Shown here: positions 1 to 9,039 of the stretch, in pieces
Numbering within the stretch: the stretch's first letter is position 1
Layout of the letters: every line of letters starts with the position of its first letter
Assembly: GCA_023417635.1 (NCBI GenBank)
Contig: JAEZFF010000014.1
Span: 23,911-87,910 of the forward strand
DNA: 64,000 nt
From: Bacillota bacterium
GTDB lineage: Bacteria > Bacillota > Clostridia > Oscillospirales > Acutalibacteraceae
Direction of reading: 5' to 3'
Translations under genes and position numbers: made by a program
Notes under the pieces: model-generated
Databases searched by the model: none
Seen by the model: only the letters and a program-made list of their open reading frames with translations
What the model was told of the DNA's origin: nothing

Positions 1-55
1 AGTTTAGTCATTGTGCTGAATTATTTTAATAAATAATCAGAAATATCGTCGTTTT

Positions 56-90
56 GCCGGTGCTTTTCTGCACCGCTTTTTTTATTTTAT
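56..90 (+). terminator. Rho-independent terminator of a plus-strand gene lying before the window
   Basis: A 6-bp stem (CGGTGC at 58-63, GCACCG at 70-75) with a 6-nt loop is followed by a run of Ts at 77-83 and more T-rich sequence. The T-run lies on the plus-strand 3' side. No plus-strand gene ends in the first 55 bases, so the gene it serves must lie to the left of the window and converge on the Rrf2 gene. Confidence 0.7.
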
Positions 91-105
91 AAGCACCGAG
101 TGACA

Positions 106-142
106 AAAATGCCGGAGGATTTGTAATCCTCCGGCATTTTAT
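106..142 (-). terminator. Terminator of the dgt-dnaG-rpoD-rrf2 operon
   Basis: A GC-rich inverted repeat (ATGCCGGAGGAT at about 109-120 and ATCCTCCGGCAT at 126-137) with a short loop sits directly after the Rrf2 stop codon. It is flanked by A/T runs on both sides, so it could work in both directions. On the minus strand the stem is followed by TTTTTGTC. Confidence 0.8.
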
Positions 143-151
143 GAAGCATCC

Positions 152-589
152 TTATTTTTTCAATGCAGAAGCATCTTTTTTACAGTTTCCGCATGAATCT
201 TTGCTGAGCGCAGCAAAAGTATAGGAGTCCAGCTTCTGCCTCACAAGCAGGGAGGTTTCATCATATATCTCCTGAAACCTGCAGCTTGCTGTATGGGTAC
301 AGTTGTATTCGTTCTGCTGGCAGCGGCTCAGCATATAAGGTCCTTCCACCGACTCGATGACCTGCCTTAGGGTAATTTGATCCGCGCTTCGGGCAAGTGC
401 ATAGCCACCATGCGCGCCCTTGAAAGAAACAATCAATTTCCCCGCGACAAGTTTTCGCAGAATCTTCAGTGCAAAGCGGAGCGGCACCTGCGTTTTAAGC
501 GCTATTGTATGGGCATCCACTTTTTGTTCCGAACGGGAAAGCACATCTACAATGCGGACTGCATAATCCGCTTCGAGCGTCATAACCAT
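152..589 (-). CDS. Rrf2-family transcriptional regulator with putative Fe-S cysteines
   Basis: A 145-residue protein with the N-terminal winged helix of Rrf2/IscR-type regulators (starts near MTLEADYAVRIV; the motif KGAHGGYALAR at about 57-67 is typical of the wing). Cys90, Cys97 and Cys103 are spaced like the three Fe-S ligands of IscR/NsrR/RsrR-type members, so a redox-sensing cluster is likely but unproven. An unusual extra CGNC (133-136) sits at the C-terminus. An AGGAG lies 10 nt before the ATG at 589. The gene follows rpoD by 15 nt and ends at a terminator, so it is probably co-transcribed with dnaG-rpoD. Its targets cannot be told from this window. Confidence 0.85.
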   Translation of the reverse strand: MVMTLEADYAVRIVDVLSRSEQKVDAHTIALKTQVPLRFALKILRKLVAGKLIVSFKGAHGGYALARSADQITLRQVIESVEGPYMLSRCQQNEYNCTHTASCRFQEIYDETSLLVRQKLDSYTFAALSKDSCGNCKKDASALKK

Positions 590-604
590 GCAATCGCAAC
601 TCCT

Positions 605-1696
605 TTAATCGAGGAAATCTTTCAGTTTTTTGCTGCGGCTTGGGTGACGCAGTTTGCGCAGAGCCTTGGCTTCAATCTGCCGAATTCGCTCACGGGTTAC
701 ATTGAACTCCTTGCCGACTTCTTCCAATGTGCGGGAACGGCCATCTTCCAAACCAAAACGAAGCCGAAGCACTTTTTCTTCCCGAGGTGTAAGCGTATCC
801 AGAACATCAGCCAACTGTTCTTTCAGAAGAGTATGGGAAGCGGCATCCTGCGGAGCGGGGGCGTCCTCATCCGGAATAAAATCGCCAAGGTGGCTGTCCT
901 CTTCTTCACCGATTGGTGTTTCGAGAGAAACAGGTTCCTGTGCAACACGCATAATTTCCCGTACTTTGTCGGTTGGCATATCAAGTTCTGCCGCTATTTC
1001 ATCTGCCGTTGGTTCATGGCCGTTTGTGTGGAGCAGTTGGCTGGAAACCTTTTTTACCTTATTGATGGTTTCAACCATATGCACCGGAATACGAATTGTA
1101 CGGGCCTGGTCCGCGATGGCGCGGGTAATTGCCTGGCGAATCCACCATGTGGCATAAGTAGAAAACTTAAAGCCTTTCGTATAGTCAAACTTTTCTACCG
1201 CTTTTATCAGCCCCAGGTTGCCTTCCTGAATTAAGTCGAGGAACTGCATACCGCGGCCAAGGTACCTTTTTGCTATACTGACAACGAGGCGGAGGTTCGC
1301 TTCAGAAAGGCGCTTTTTTGCCGCTTCATCACCGCCTTTGATTTTCACAGCAAGGTCAATCTCTTCTTCTGGGGTTAGGAGGGGGACCCGCCCGATTTCC
1401 TTCAGGTAAACTTTAACCGGGTCATCGATTGCGACACCTTCGGCTGCAGGTGCTTCCGCATTTTCAGTGCTATTCTGCTGATTTTCAAGATGAATATTGT
1501 CGAGGGATTCTTCTTCAAAATCCTCAACAATTTCTACGCCTTGAGCTTCCAATGCATCGTAAAACTTTTCGATTTGATCAGGCTCAAAATCCAGTTCGCC
1601 CAAAGCATCAAGTATTTCCTTTGTGGAAAGCTGCCCTTTGCTTTTGCCCTGCTCGATCAATTTTTTTATAACCGTTTTCTTATCCGGTACCGGCAT
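605..1696 (-). CDS. rpoD: Primary sigma factor RpoD/SigA
   Basis: The housekeeping sigma-70 factor (363 residues, normal for Firmicutes SigA), which directs RNA polymerase to TTGACA/TATAAT promoters. Visible parts are an acidic N-terminal region 1.1, region 1.2 beginning near [11 protein letters not shown] (about 92), the region 2.3-2.4 signature [14 protein letters not shown], and a region 4.2 helix-turn-helix with [18 protein letters not shown] near the C-terminus. AGGAGG precedes the ATG. It lies 10 nt after dnaG in the classic dgt-dnaG-rpoD arrangement. Many intergenic regions of this window carry near-consensus sites for this factor. Confidence 0.98.
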   Translation of the reverse strand: MPVPDKKTVIKKLIEQGKSKGQLSTKEILDALGELDFEPDQIEKFYDALEAQGVEIVEDFEEESLDNIHLENQQNSTENAEAPAAEGVAIDDPVKVYLKEIGRVPLLTPEEEIDLAVKIKGGDEAAKKRLSEANLRLVVSIAKRYLGRGMQFLDLIQEGNLGLIKAVEKFDYTKGFKFSTYATWWIRQAITRAIADQARTIRIPVHMVETINKVKKVSSQLLHTNGHEPTADEIAAELDMPTDKVREIMRVAQEPVSLETPIGEEEDSHLGDFIPDEDAPAPQDAASHTLLKEQLADVLDTLTPREEKVLRLRFGLEDGRSRTLEEVGKEFNVTRERIRQIEAKALRKLRHPSRSKKLKDFLD

Positions 1697-1706
1697 ATAA
1701 ATCCTC

Positions 1707-3464
1707 CTATTTCTTCTGCTGCCTCAGTTTATTGAGGTAATCCTCTATTTCCCCGGGCAGAGTCTTCGCAGCGCTGCCCAATTTTTTACTCTCATTTTCC
1801 TGCTGAATGATTTGTATATATGTTTCCGCATCCTGCTTTTCGACGGAAATTCCGTCGCGCTTTGCAAGAATACCCGCAATAGCGGAAAGCTCGTCGGGTG
1901 AAAATTCCGCGGAAAGATCTGTAAGTGTTACAGACTTTTCTTCTTTCATTCTTCCCGCAATTTTCTCATATACACGGCGGTTGAATTTTGTGACGAATTC
2001 TTCGGGCGGAAGTGCTGCAAAAACAGCCTCTTCACGCTCTGGATGGTTCATCAAATAGGCAATCAGTGCTTCTTCTGCACTGGCTGCGCGCAGATTCTCA
2101 CTTTTTTCCGGATTTACACTGTTGTGGAAGCCTTCCGTCTGCCTGCGTATTTCACGGAACTGTTTTTTTTGACGGCCTTTTTCAAGCTTTTTGTTTCCAG
2201 ACTCAACCTGACTTAGTAGTGTTGCTGTTTCAATGCCGGTTTCAGCTGCAACTTTTCCTGCGTATACAGCGCGCTCTACCTTATTTTCTAACGCCGAAAG
2301 GACCTTCACAGCACCTCGCAGATAAGTTACTCTGCCTTCCGCAGTCTTCAGGTTGCAGCCAACTTTTGCCTTCTGCAGCCGATACTCCACATCGTTTCCG
2401 CAAGAATCCAGCATTTGCTGAAATCTTGCCGGGCCATTTGCTTTTATGTATTCATCCGGGTCTTTGCCCCCCGAGATGGTAAGTACCCGGACCAAAAGGC
2501 CTGCAGAGCGCAAAATTGGAATTGCTCGTGAGGCTGCCTTCTGCCCGGCCTCATCTGCATCATACGAAACAATAATTTCTTTTGCATAATGTGACATTAG
2601 CCTGGCCTGTGAAGGGGTAAGTGCCGTGCCGAGGGTAGCCACAGCATTTGTAAAGCCAGCCTGATGCATGGATATAACATCCATATATCCTTCGCAAAGA
2701 ATCAGCTGCTCCTGGCGGCTGTTCTTTGCAAAATTCAGCGCAAACAGCATATCGCCTTTGCTGAATACCGGTGTTTCGGAAGTATTTAAATACTTTGGCT
2801 TATCGTCACCAAGAGTACGTCCCCCGAAAGCAACCACATTGCCCCGCAAATCAATAATTGGGAACATCACGCGGCCATAAAAGCGGTCATATGCCCTGCC
2901 GCTGCGGCTTTTAAAAGCAACATTTGCAAGAACCATTTCCTGCTGCGTAAAGCCTTTGCGTTCCAAGTAATCTACTAAGGAATAACGCCCCAGTGGTGAA
3001 AAGCCAAGTCCAAAATGCCGAATCGTTTCCGGTTTAAGCTGTCGCTTCGCAAAATAATTACGTCCCGATGTGCCTTTTTCAGAACACAGAACCTCATAAT
3101 AATACCGCGCTGTTTCCCGGTTCAGCGCCAAAATGCGTGCCCGAAGCTTCGCCATACCATCATCGGCCTGGTTTTCTGGCACAGTAAGACCTGCACGCTG
3201 CGCGAGGAAACGAATGGCTTCCATATAATCAAGGTTTTCAATGCGGCGTACAAAAGTGATGACGTCGCCTCCCACGCCGCACCCAAAACAGTAGAAAGAG
3301 CCATTGTCGGGGTATATATTAAATGATGGTGTTTTTTCACTGTGGAAGGGACAAAGGCCAACAAGGTTTTTGCCACTCCGCTTTAAGACGACATAGTTTG
3401 AAGCAATTTCGCTAAGGTCGCTGCGGGCCTTCAGCTCCTGCAAAAAAGAATCCGGCAGCGGCAT
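1707..3464 (-). CDS. dnaG: DNA primase DnaG
   Basis: Synthesises RNA primers for replication. The N-terminal CHC2 zinc-binding domain is visible (Cys38, His41, Cys59, Cys62 around [11 protein letters not shown]). A catalytic core follows with the TOPRIM domain ([15 protein letters not shown], then [12 protein letters not shown] near residue 300). The C-terminal third is the helicase-interacting region and is poorly conserved, as usual. At 585 residues it is a normal length. A strong GAGGAGG lies before the ATG. It sits between dgt and rpoD with short spacers, consistent with one transcript. Confidence 0.98.
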   Translation of the reverse strand: MPLPDSFLQELKARSDLSEIASNYVVLKRSGKNLVGLCPFHSEKTPSFNIYPDNGSFYCFGCGVGGDVITFVRRIENLDYMEAIRFLAQRAGLTVPENQADDGMAKLRARILALNRETARYYYEVLCSEKGTSGRNYFAKRQLKPETIRHFGLGFSPLGRYSLVDYLERKGFTQQEMVLANVAFKSRSGRAYDRFYGRVMFPIIDLRGNVVAFGGRTLGDDKPKYLNTSETPVFSKGDMLFALNFAKNSRQEQLILCEGYMDVISMHQAGFTNAVATLGTALTPSQARLMSHYAKEIIVSYDADEAGQKAASRAIPILRSAGLLVRVLTISGGKDPDEYIKANGPARFQQMLDSCGNDVEYRLQKAKVGCNLKTAEGRVTYLRGAVKVLSALENKVERAVYAGKVAAETGIETATLLSQVESGNKKLEKGRQKKQFREIRRQTEGFHNSVNPEKSENLRAASAEEALIAYLMNHPEREEAVFAALPPEEFVTKFNRRVYEKIAGRMKEEKSVTLTDLSAEFSPDELSAIAGILAKRDGISVEKQDAETYIQIIQQENESKKLGSAAKTLPGEIEDYLNKLRQQKK

Positions 3465-3481
3465 AAAACGAATCCTCCTCT

Positions 3482-4477
3482 TTATAATTTCCAGGATTTC
3501 GGCACAAATAATTTTTCAAAAAGCTGAACTGCGTAGTGATCCGTCATACCGGCAATAAAGTCGCAGGCAGCACGGTCGTTTCCGTCTTTCTCGGCAATTT
3601 TTGCCATATCCAAAGGCATGTTCTCCGGTCTACGCAGATACTCGTAAAGTGCCTGAATCAGCCCCGGCACTTTTTTTTCTTCCGATTTTGCGTATGGGTT
3701 GCAGTAAACATGGCTGTCCATAAATCCGTCAAGTTCAAGAAAAGCACATTGCACACAGGCGCCCATTTTCAAATTTCCGTCAAAGCTGTTTTCAACTACG
3801 GAATGTACCAGCGTGTCAATTCGCTTTGACTTGTTCTCACCCAGAATGTCCGTAATACTTTTCGGAATGTCCGCTTCGCATAGAACTCCAGCCCGCTCCG
3901 CATCATCTATGTCGTGGTTCAGGTAAGCAATTTTGTCTGCAAGGCGAACAATGCGCCCTTCTGCCGTACAGGCTTCACGGCCGATTGTATGGCACGCAAT
4001 GCCATCCCGCACCTCATATGTCAAGTTAAGACCCTTGCCACCCTTTTCAAGCTTTTCAACGACACGTACACTTTGTTCATAGTGACGGAATCCGTCTGGA
4101 TACAATTCATTCAGAGCGCGTTCCCCCGCATGCCCGAATGGGGTATGGCCAAGATCATGCCCAAGGGAAACAGCTTCCGTTAAATCTTCGTTCAGCTGTA
4201 AAGCCCGTGCAATTGTGCGGGCAATTTGCGAGACTTCAAGCGTATGTGTCAGGCGGGTTCTGTAATGATCGCCTTCCGGCGAAAGAAAAACCTGGGTTTT
4301 ATGTTTCAGCCTTCGAAATGATTTGCAGTGGATAATGCGATCACGGTCACGCTGAAATTCAGTTCGCAGCGAGCAAGGTTCTTCCGGAGTTTCCCGGCCG
4401 CGCGTCTTACTTGAAAATGTGGCATAAGGCGCAAGAATCTTTTCTTCCAGTTCTTCCGTCCTTTCGCGCACCGTCAC
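3482..4477 (-). CDS. dgt: dGTP triphosphohydrolase family protein (HD domain)
   Basis: An HD-superfamily phosphohydrolase of about 331 residues, like the short Firmicutes dGTPases that hydrolyse dNTPs to nucleoside and triphosphate. The metal-binding histidines and aspartate are visible in RLTHTLEV and HDLGHTPFGH (about residues 78 and 107), followed by the conserved GFRHYEQS region. I place the start at GTG 4477, which has GGAGG at 9 nt; an in-frame TTG at 4483 lies too close to that site. First gene of the dgt-dnaG-rpoD operon. Substrate preference cannot be read from the sequence. Confidence 0.93.
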   Translation of the reverse strand: MTVRERTEELEEKILAPYATFSSKTRGRETPEEPCSLRTEFQRDRDRIIHCKSFRRLKHKTQVFLSPEGDHYRTRLTHTLEVSQIARTIARALQLNEDLTEAVSLGHDLGHTPFGHAGERALNELYPDGFRHYEQSVRVVEKLEKGGKGLNLTYEVRDGIACHTIGREACTAEGRIVRLADKIAYLNHDIDDAERAGVLCEADIPKSITDILGENKSKRIDTLVHSVVENSFDGNLKMGACVQCAFLELDGFMDSHVYCNPYAKSEEKKVPGLIQALYEYLRRPENMPLDMAKIAEKDGNDRAACDFIAGMTDHYAVQLFEKLFVPKSWKL

Positions 4478-4591
4478 AGCCAATCACCTCCTGCAAATTT
4501 AACCCAAAAGCTTTACCGGCTTAACTAACAAAGATACTCTAGAATATTATATGCAGGCAAAGCAGGATTTCCCTGCTTTGAATTTGAAAAA

Positions 4592-5215
4592 TCACGAAAT
4601 TTCATAGAATTTTTTCGTCCCAAGTTCAGCGCTGCAGCTCCCACAGGTTGCATCAGCCAAAGCAACTTGAAACCTCTCTGCAGCCTCGCAGGGCAGATGA
4701 AACCGCAGCTCAACCACTTCGTTAAAGCTGCTGTCGTCTGTTGCTCCGCCAAATTCTGAAATCAGCGGTAAAACCCTTCCGTACTGACCGTAGGTGCAGT
4801 GAAGGCTTTCCTGAAAAAAAGCGCCCATCCGTATGATACCAGCAGCGGTCAGCCCGATAGTTGCCGCATGCGAATAAGCGCGAACAAGCCCGCCCGTACC
4901 TAAAAGAATTCCTCCAAAATACCGTGTTACGACAACAGCCGTATCGGTTACCCCTTCTTTTTGAAGGACATTCAGTACTGGAACACCGGCTGTCCCCTGT
5001 GGTTCTCCATCATCGGAACAGCGGCTGATTTTTCCGCTGCGCAGAAGGTAGGCAAAGACGTTGTGCTTTGCTTCACGGTTTGCTGCGCGGATAGTTTGAA
5101 TAAATTTCTCCGCTTCTTCTTCTGTGCACACCTGCTTTACAGAACCAATAAAGCGGGATCGCCGCTCTGTAAACTCGCTGTTTGCTTCTTTTGACACCGT
5201 GCTGTATTCTTCCAT
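4592..5215 (-). CDS. YigZ/IMPACT family protein
   Basis: A 207-residue YigZ-type protein with an N-terminal UPF0029/Impact domain (EFTERRSRFIGSV at the start, CSDDGEPQGTAGVPVL around residues 69-84) and a C-terminal DUF1949 ferredoxin-like domain. The conserved VVVTRYFGGILLGTGGLVRAY block is typical. The family is related to eukaryotic IMPACT, but its role in bacteria is not settled. GGGGG stands before the ATG. It lies just after the L31 gene, from which it is separated by a hairpin with a T-run, so it is probably expressed partly by read-through. Confidence 0.93.
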   Translation of the reverse strand: MEEYSTVSKEANSEFTERRSRFIGSVKQVCTEEEAEKFIQTIRAANREAKHNVFAYLLRSGKISRCSDDGEPQGTAGVPVLNVLQKEGVTDTAVVVTRYFGGILLGTGGLVRAYSHAATIGLTAAGIIRMGAFFQESLHCTYGQYGRVLPLISEFGGATDDSSFNEVVELRFHLPCEAAERFQVALADATCGSCSAELGTKKFYEIS

Positions 5216-5227
5216 TTCAGCCCCCAG

Positions 5228-5262
5228 GAAAAAATGAGCGGCGCTTTTTCGAGCGCCGCTTC
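5228..5262 (-). terminator. Terminator after rpmE
   Basis: The inverted repeat AGCGGCGCT (about 5237-5245) and AGCGCCGCT (5252-5260) is followed on the minus strand by CATTTTTT. It lies between rpmE and yigZ, whose start is only about 13 nt further on, so it may attenuate rather than separate the two genes. Confidence 0.75.
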
Positions 5263-5287
5263 CTGTGCAGATGCAATACTATTCGAC

Positions 5288-5488
5288 TTACTTAAGGCCG
5301 TAACGCTTTTTGAACATGTCGACGCGGCCGCTCGTATCAATCAGCTTCTGTTTACCCGTAAAGAACGGATGGCATTTTGAGCAAATTTCAACATGAATAT
5401 CCTGCTTTGTGGATTTAGTATGAATTACATTGCCGCAGGCACATGTAATGGTCGTTTCTTTATACTCCGGATGGATTCCCTTTTTCAT
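5288..5488 (-). CDS. rpmE: 50S ribosomal protein L31, zinc-binding type
   Basis: A 66-residue L31 of the 50S subunit. It contains all four zinc cysteines (CACG and CSKC motifs), so it is the zinc-containing C+ form rather than the C- paralogue made during zinc starvation. The start is the ATG at 5488, with AGAGGTG at a good distance; an upstream in-frame start would add nine residues outside the family alignment and bury the ribosome-binding site. It has its own promoter at 5531-5559 and a terminator directly after it. Confidence 0.97.
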   Translation of the reverse strand: MKKGIHPEYKETTITCACGNVIHTKSTKQDIHVEICSKCHPFFTGKQKLIDTSGRVDMFKKRYGLK

Positions 5489-5530
5489 TCCTGTCACCTC
5501 TTTAAGCGAACTCAAAACATAACATGAGTG

Positions 5531-5559
5531 ATTATAGCATAATTTCTTTTTAATTGCAA
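5531..5559 (-). promoter_or_regulatory. SigA-type promoter of rpmE
   Basis: On the minus strand TTGCAA (5554-5559), a 17-nt spacer and TATAAT (5531-5536) lie about 43 nt before the rpmE start codon. This is read directly from the sequence; the transcription start is inferred. Confidence 0.8.
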
Positions 5560-5588
5560 GCAGTTTTCGCTAAAAAGGTCTTCTGTTT

Positions 5589-6410
5589 TTAGCTTAATGT
5601 CCCCTGACTGGTGCGGTAATTCACATATTCTTCAAGGCACATGGAAAGTTCTCGCATTTTTACAGCATTATCAGCTCCAACGTACCGAAAACGGGAAGGA
5701 TCAAAATAGCACCCGGTTTTAGAACTGATGCCTGTTGTAGATGAAGGGTCTTCTGGGAAACGAAGAATAAAGCCGTAGGTTACCGAGTTGCTTACCAGCC
5801 AATGATACTGTTCCGTCGTATTGAAATTCTGGCCGGCTTTTTGGTTTTCTGCTGAAAAAGTAACAGAAAGGCCTGTCTGCCGTTCACTGTAACCTCCATG
5901 GCCTACAGAAGCCTGCGCCCTGTTTTCTGCCAGCACCTGAGAAAGCTTTTGCTTCTGCATCAGCCGCTTAACTTCGGCCTGAAAATTTTGATCCTGCGTT
6001 TTTTCATCCACGAAACCGGATGTCAGTTTCAGCGGACATCCCGCCTGCCGTGCTGCTTCCATCATCTTACTAAGCGCCGGGATTATACGGCTTTCAACTA
6101 ATACACCATTATACTCGCCAAGCTGTATTTTATAGCCCTCTGGAATTTTATTAGAAGAATTGACAAGAATCAAATTGAAAGAGTCTTCGTAAACTGGAAG
6201 GCTCCCATCACTGCTTGAAATTGGTGCCTGCGACTGAACCTGAGGCTTTGTCACTTTTTTCAGCTGCAGCCAGGCTAATACACCGCCTGCCACAACAGAT
6301 ATAACAAGGAAAACCGCCACAACAATCATAATAATATGCAGTTTCCGTACTTCGTTTTGCCTGCGCCATTCCACGTGGCTTTGGACAACCTGTTCGCCTT
6401 TTTTTCGCAT
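5589..6410 (-). CDS. Membrane-anchored VanY/M15-like protein, zinc ligands replaced (probable pseudoenzyme)
   Basis: A 273-residue protein with a cytoplasmic N-terminus, one transmembrane segment (about 25-47) and an extracellular domain of the D-Ala-D-Ala carboxypeptidase VanY fold. The fold is recognisable from SGFVD (131-135), YSERQTGLSVTF (174-185), the W-x-YGFILRFP stretch and FDPSRFRYVG (236-245). Family members have SEHQTGLAVD and EPWHFRYVG, whose two histidines, aspartate and glutamate bind zinc or catalyse. Here those positions are Arg177, Thr184, Arg240 and Asp237, and the substrate-binding Arg of SGYRS is Val134. It should therefore be unable to hydrolyse peptides by the usual mechanism. 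A peptidoglycan-binding or scaffold role is inference. Confidence 0.8.
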   Translation of the reverse strand: MRKKGEQVVQSHVEWRRQNEVRKLHIIMIVVAVFLVISVVAGGVLAWLQLKKVTKPQVQSQAPISSSDGSLPVYEDSFNLILVNSSNKIPEGYKIQLGEYNGVLVESRIIPALSKMMEAARQAGCPLKLTSGFVDEKTQDQNFQAEVKRLMQKQKLSQVLAENRAQASVGHGGYSERQTGLSVTFSAENQKAGQNFNTTEQYHWLVSNSVTYGFILRFPEDPSSTTGISSKTGCYFDPSRFRYVGADNAVKMRELSMCLEEYVNYRTSQGTLS

Positions 6411-6517
6411 GAACTTATTTTTCCTCCCTGCCCTTTTGTTTTTATTGTATAACTTCTCTGAAATAGATGCAATAAAAACTATTTTTCCGTTAGCTCTGCC
6501 AATGTAGGCAATTTCAT

Positions 6518-6568
6518 TTGATTTATGGACGAATCCATAGTATTATTTATTATGGGGTAAGTTCCATA
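6518..6568 (+). promoter_or_regulatory. pyk promoter with operator-like inverted repeats
   Basis: TTGATT (6518-6523), a 17-nt spacer and TATTAT (6541-6546) form a SigA-type promoter upstream of pyk. The spacer holds a perfect inverted repeat TATGGA-CGAA-TCCATA (6524-6539). A second, TATGG-N8-CCATA (6551-6568), covers the likely transcription start. Their position suggests a repressor or carbon-control operator, but no regulator is identified. Confidence 0.6.
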
Positions 6569-6636
6569 TTCCCCCGTAAATGATGTTCTACCTAAATTAT
6601 ACTCTCCATAAATATCTGAATCGAGGCTGTTGATAA

Positions 6637-8394
6637 ATGAGAAAAACCAAAATTATCTGTACTCTTGGGCCAGCTACAAACAGTGAAGACGTTCTGCGCC
6701 AAATGATACTGAGTGGCATGAATGTGGCACGGTTAAACTTTTCACATGGTACCCATGAGCAACAGAAAGGCTATGCCAATATGGTGAAAAAGCTCCGCAA
6801 GAAACTGAATCTCCCAGTTGCCCTTCTGCTTGATACAAAAGGCCCGGAAATCCGTACTGGAGATTTTGAGCACCCAGTAACGCTGCAAAAAGGCTCCAAA
6901 TTCACACTTACCACTCGCACGGTTCCCGGAACCGACTCCATTTGCTCTGTATCTTTTTCAAATCTTCCATCCGAAGTGCAAGTTGGCACTAGAATTTTGA
7001 TTGACGACGGTCTAATTGAACTTCAGGTTGACTCAACTTCAAAAGATGAAATCCATTGTACCATAATGAACGGCGGCGAAGTTTCTTCGCACAAAAGTAT
7101 TAATGTGCCAGGAATGGAACTTTCTCTGCCATTTATCAGCGAGAAAGACCGTCAGGATATTGCCTTCGGTGTGCAGGAAGATTTTGATTTTATCGCAGCC
7201 TCCTTTACACGAAGCGCACAAGATATTCTGGATTTACGCAGTGAGCTTGAAAAACTTGATTGCCATAAAATCAAAATTATCGCAAAGATTGAATCTGCCG
7301 GCGGCGTCAAGAACATAGATGAAATTATCCGCGTTTCCGACGGTGTTATGGTTGCCCGCGGCGATCTTGGTGTCGAAATTCCATTTGAAGACATCCCAAG
7401 CCTTCAGAAAAAGATGATCAGCAAGGTTTCCAATGCCGGAAGAGTTGTTATTACCGCTACACAAATGCTGGACTCCATGATTAAGAATCCCCGCCCGACG
7501 CGTGCGGAAGCAACCGACGTTGCAAATGCAATTTACGATGGGACAAGTGCCATAATGCTTTCCGGTGAAACTGCTGCTGGCGCTTACCCAGTTCAGGCAG
7601 TACAAACCATGGCCAAAATTGCAGAGCGCACAGAAAGCGATATTGACTACAAGCAGCGCTTTCGTCAGCGCAGCGACCTTGCAGGCCAGCCGGATGTTAC
7701 CTCTGCTATTTCGCACGCAACCTGCACCACGGCACACGACCTTGGAGCGGCAGCAATTCTCACCGTTACAAAATCCGGCCGCACCGCCCGCATGATTTCC
7801 AAGTACCGCCCAAGCTGTCCAATTATCAGCGGCACTACTGACGCAACGGTTCAGCGCCAGATGAATCTCTCTTGGGGCGTTATTCCGGTTCTTGTGACCG
7901 AGCAGAATAATACAGACGAGCTGTTTGATCATATTGTCGGTGCAGCAAAGGAAACCGGTATTGTAAAAGATGGTGACCTAGTCGTTATTACAGCAGGTGT
8001 TCCGCTTGGGATGTCCGGTACAACCAATCTGCTGAAAGTTCAACTTGTTGGGAATGTGCTTGTTTCCGGAACAAGTGCGACAAAGGGCTCTGTCTGCGGA
8101 AATTTGTGCGTCTGTAAAACAGAAGAGGAAGTAAACAAAAATTTTAGTGATGGGGATATTCTTGTTGTCCCCGAAACTTCAAATGAGCTTCTGCCATACC
8201 TGAAAGCTGCTTCCGCCATTATAACGGAACGGGAAGGCTTAAATTCCCATGCAGCTATTGTTGGTTTGGCTCTGGATATGCCGGTTATTGTCGGTGCTGA
8301 AAATGCCACGCGCATCCTTAAAAGCGGTACAACCGTAACGGTTGATGCAACACGCGGTATTGTTTACAGCGGCAAAACTTCCTGCCCAGGCTGA
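6637..8394 (+). CDS. pyk: Pyruvate kinase with C-terminal PEP-utiliser domain
   Basis: Converts phosphoenolpyruvate and ADP to pyruvate and ATP in glycolysis. Starts MRKTKIICTLGPAT; the active-site region MVARGDLGVEIP and the following ATQMLDSMI are intact. At 585 residues it is about 110 longer than enterobacterial enzymes. The extra C-terminal part (from about 475) matches the PEP-utiliser mobile domain, with EGLNSHAAIVG at the position of the swivelling His, as in Bacillus/Clostridium long-form enzymes. It is one of few plus-strand genes in the window and a single-gene unit, with its own promoter and terminator. Confidence 0.98.
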   Translation: MRKTKIICTLGPATNSEDVLRQMILSGMNVARLNFSHGTHEQQKGYANMVKKLRKKLNLPVALLLDTKGPEIRTGDFEHPVTLQKGSKFTLTTRTVPGTDSICSVSFSNLPSEVQVGTRILIDDGLIELQVDSTSKDEIHCTIMNGGEVSSHKSINVPGMELSLPFISEKDRQDIAFGVQEDFDFIAASFTRSAQDILDLRSELEKLDCHKIKIIAKIESAGGVKNIDEIIRVSDGVMVARGDLGVEIPFEDIPSLQKKMISKVSNAGRVVITATQMLDSMIKNPRPTRAEATDVANAIYDGTSAIMLSGETAAGAYPVQAVQTMAKIAERTESDIDYKQRFRQRSDLAGQPDVTSAISHATCTTAHDLGAAAILTVTKSGRTARMISKYRPSCPIISGTTDATVQRQMNLSWGVIPVLVTEQNNTDELFDHIVGAAKETGIVKDGDLVVITAGVPLGMSGTTNLLKVQLVGNVLVSGTSATKGSVCGNLCVCKTEEEVNKNFSDGDILVVPETSNELLPYLKAASAIITEREGLNSHAAIVGLALDMPVIVGAENATRILKSGTTVTVDATRGIVYSGKTSCPG

Positions 8395-8421
8395 AATTTC
8401 ATACAAAAGATAATCTAAATG

Positions 8422-8450
8422 ATCCCCGCGTTTTCGCGGGGATTTTTATC
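8422..8450 (+). terminator. Terminator of pyk
   Basis: The perfect 7-bp stem CCCCGCG (8424-8430) and CGCGGGG (8435-8441), with a TTTT loop, is followed by ATTTTTAT. It is placed 27 nt after the pyk stop and reaches the stop codon of the convergent M50 protease gene. Confidence 0.85.
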
Positions 8451-9039
8451 GCTCTTTTTTTAAAAGGAGCAGTGCTGTCAGATAGCACACAGCAAGCAAA
8501 AGAGTAAAATTGCAGTGTGAGCGGAGCAAAAGCAGAAATCCGGCTATCGCTAGAGGTACCAGCGCCATGAAAGAAACAGTTGCAACTGTTCTGGCCGCCC
8601 CTTCGGGCGAAATGTGCAGGCAAAGCAGCGCATTTAATGCCTGCCCGCCGTCAAGCGGAGCGATTGGAAGAATATTCAGCCCAAAAAGCAGTAGATTGGC
8701 TACGGTAAAAAAGAAAAACCGCTTCCCAAAAAAGAAATTGCTAAGCAAACCAAGCGAAAGATTCGCCAGCGGCCCCGCAAAAGAAACCAGGGCGTCTTTC
8801 TTATAACTCCGCTCAGCACTACTTGTTTTTACAAGGTCAATTCCAAAGACGGTGAACGACATCTCTTTCGGAGACTCCCCCACCGCTTTCATGGCAGCAA
8901 TATGGGCGGCCTCATGGATTCCAGCACAGAGGAGCCCTACTGCCGCTGCCCCGGAACTGTCGAAAGTCAGGATCGCAGCAATTACTGCAATAAAAAAGAA
9001 ACCAATCTTGACCTTGCAGCTGCCAACTAAAAACGTCAC
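8446..9039 (-). CDS. M50 site-2 protease, SpoIVFB-like
   Basis: A 197-residue polytopic membrane zinc protease. HEAAH at residues 42-46 is the HExxH site in a membrane helix, and NILPIAPLDGGQAL (about 122-135) supplies the third ligand, Asp130. Small size, no PDZ or CBS domain, and a neighbouring SpoIVFA-like gene suggest the SpoIVFB group, which in Bacillus cleaves pro-sigma K in the outer forespore membrane. Whether pro-sigma K is its substrate here is inference. It overlaps the upstream gene by 4 nt, so the two are translationally coupled. Confidence 0.85.
   Translation of the reverse strand: MTFLVGSCKVKIGFFFIAVIAAILTFDSSGAAAVGLLCAGIHEAAHIAAMKAVGESPKEMSFTVFGIDLVKTSSAERSYKKDALVSFAGPLANLSLGLLSNFFFGKRFFFFTVANLLLFGLNILPIAPLDGGQALNALLCLHISPEGAARTVATVSFMALVPLAIAGFLLLLRSHCNFTLLLAVCYLTALLLLKKER

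Noticed and set aside
377..1234. A 285-codon plus-strand frame opposite rrf2 and rpoD
   Set aside because: It crosses two well-supported genes, has no family features and is explained by the reverse frame of rpoD.
4558..4580. A perfect 9-bp inverted repeat CAAAGCAGG/CCTGCTTTG after yigZ, considered as a terminator
   Set aside because: No T-run follows on the minus strand. It may be a weak pause or nothing.
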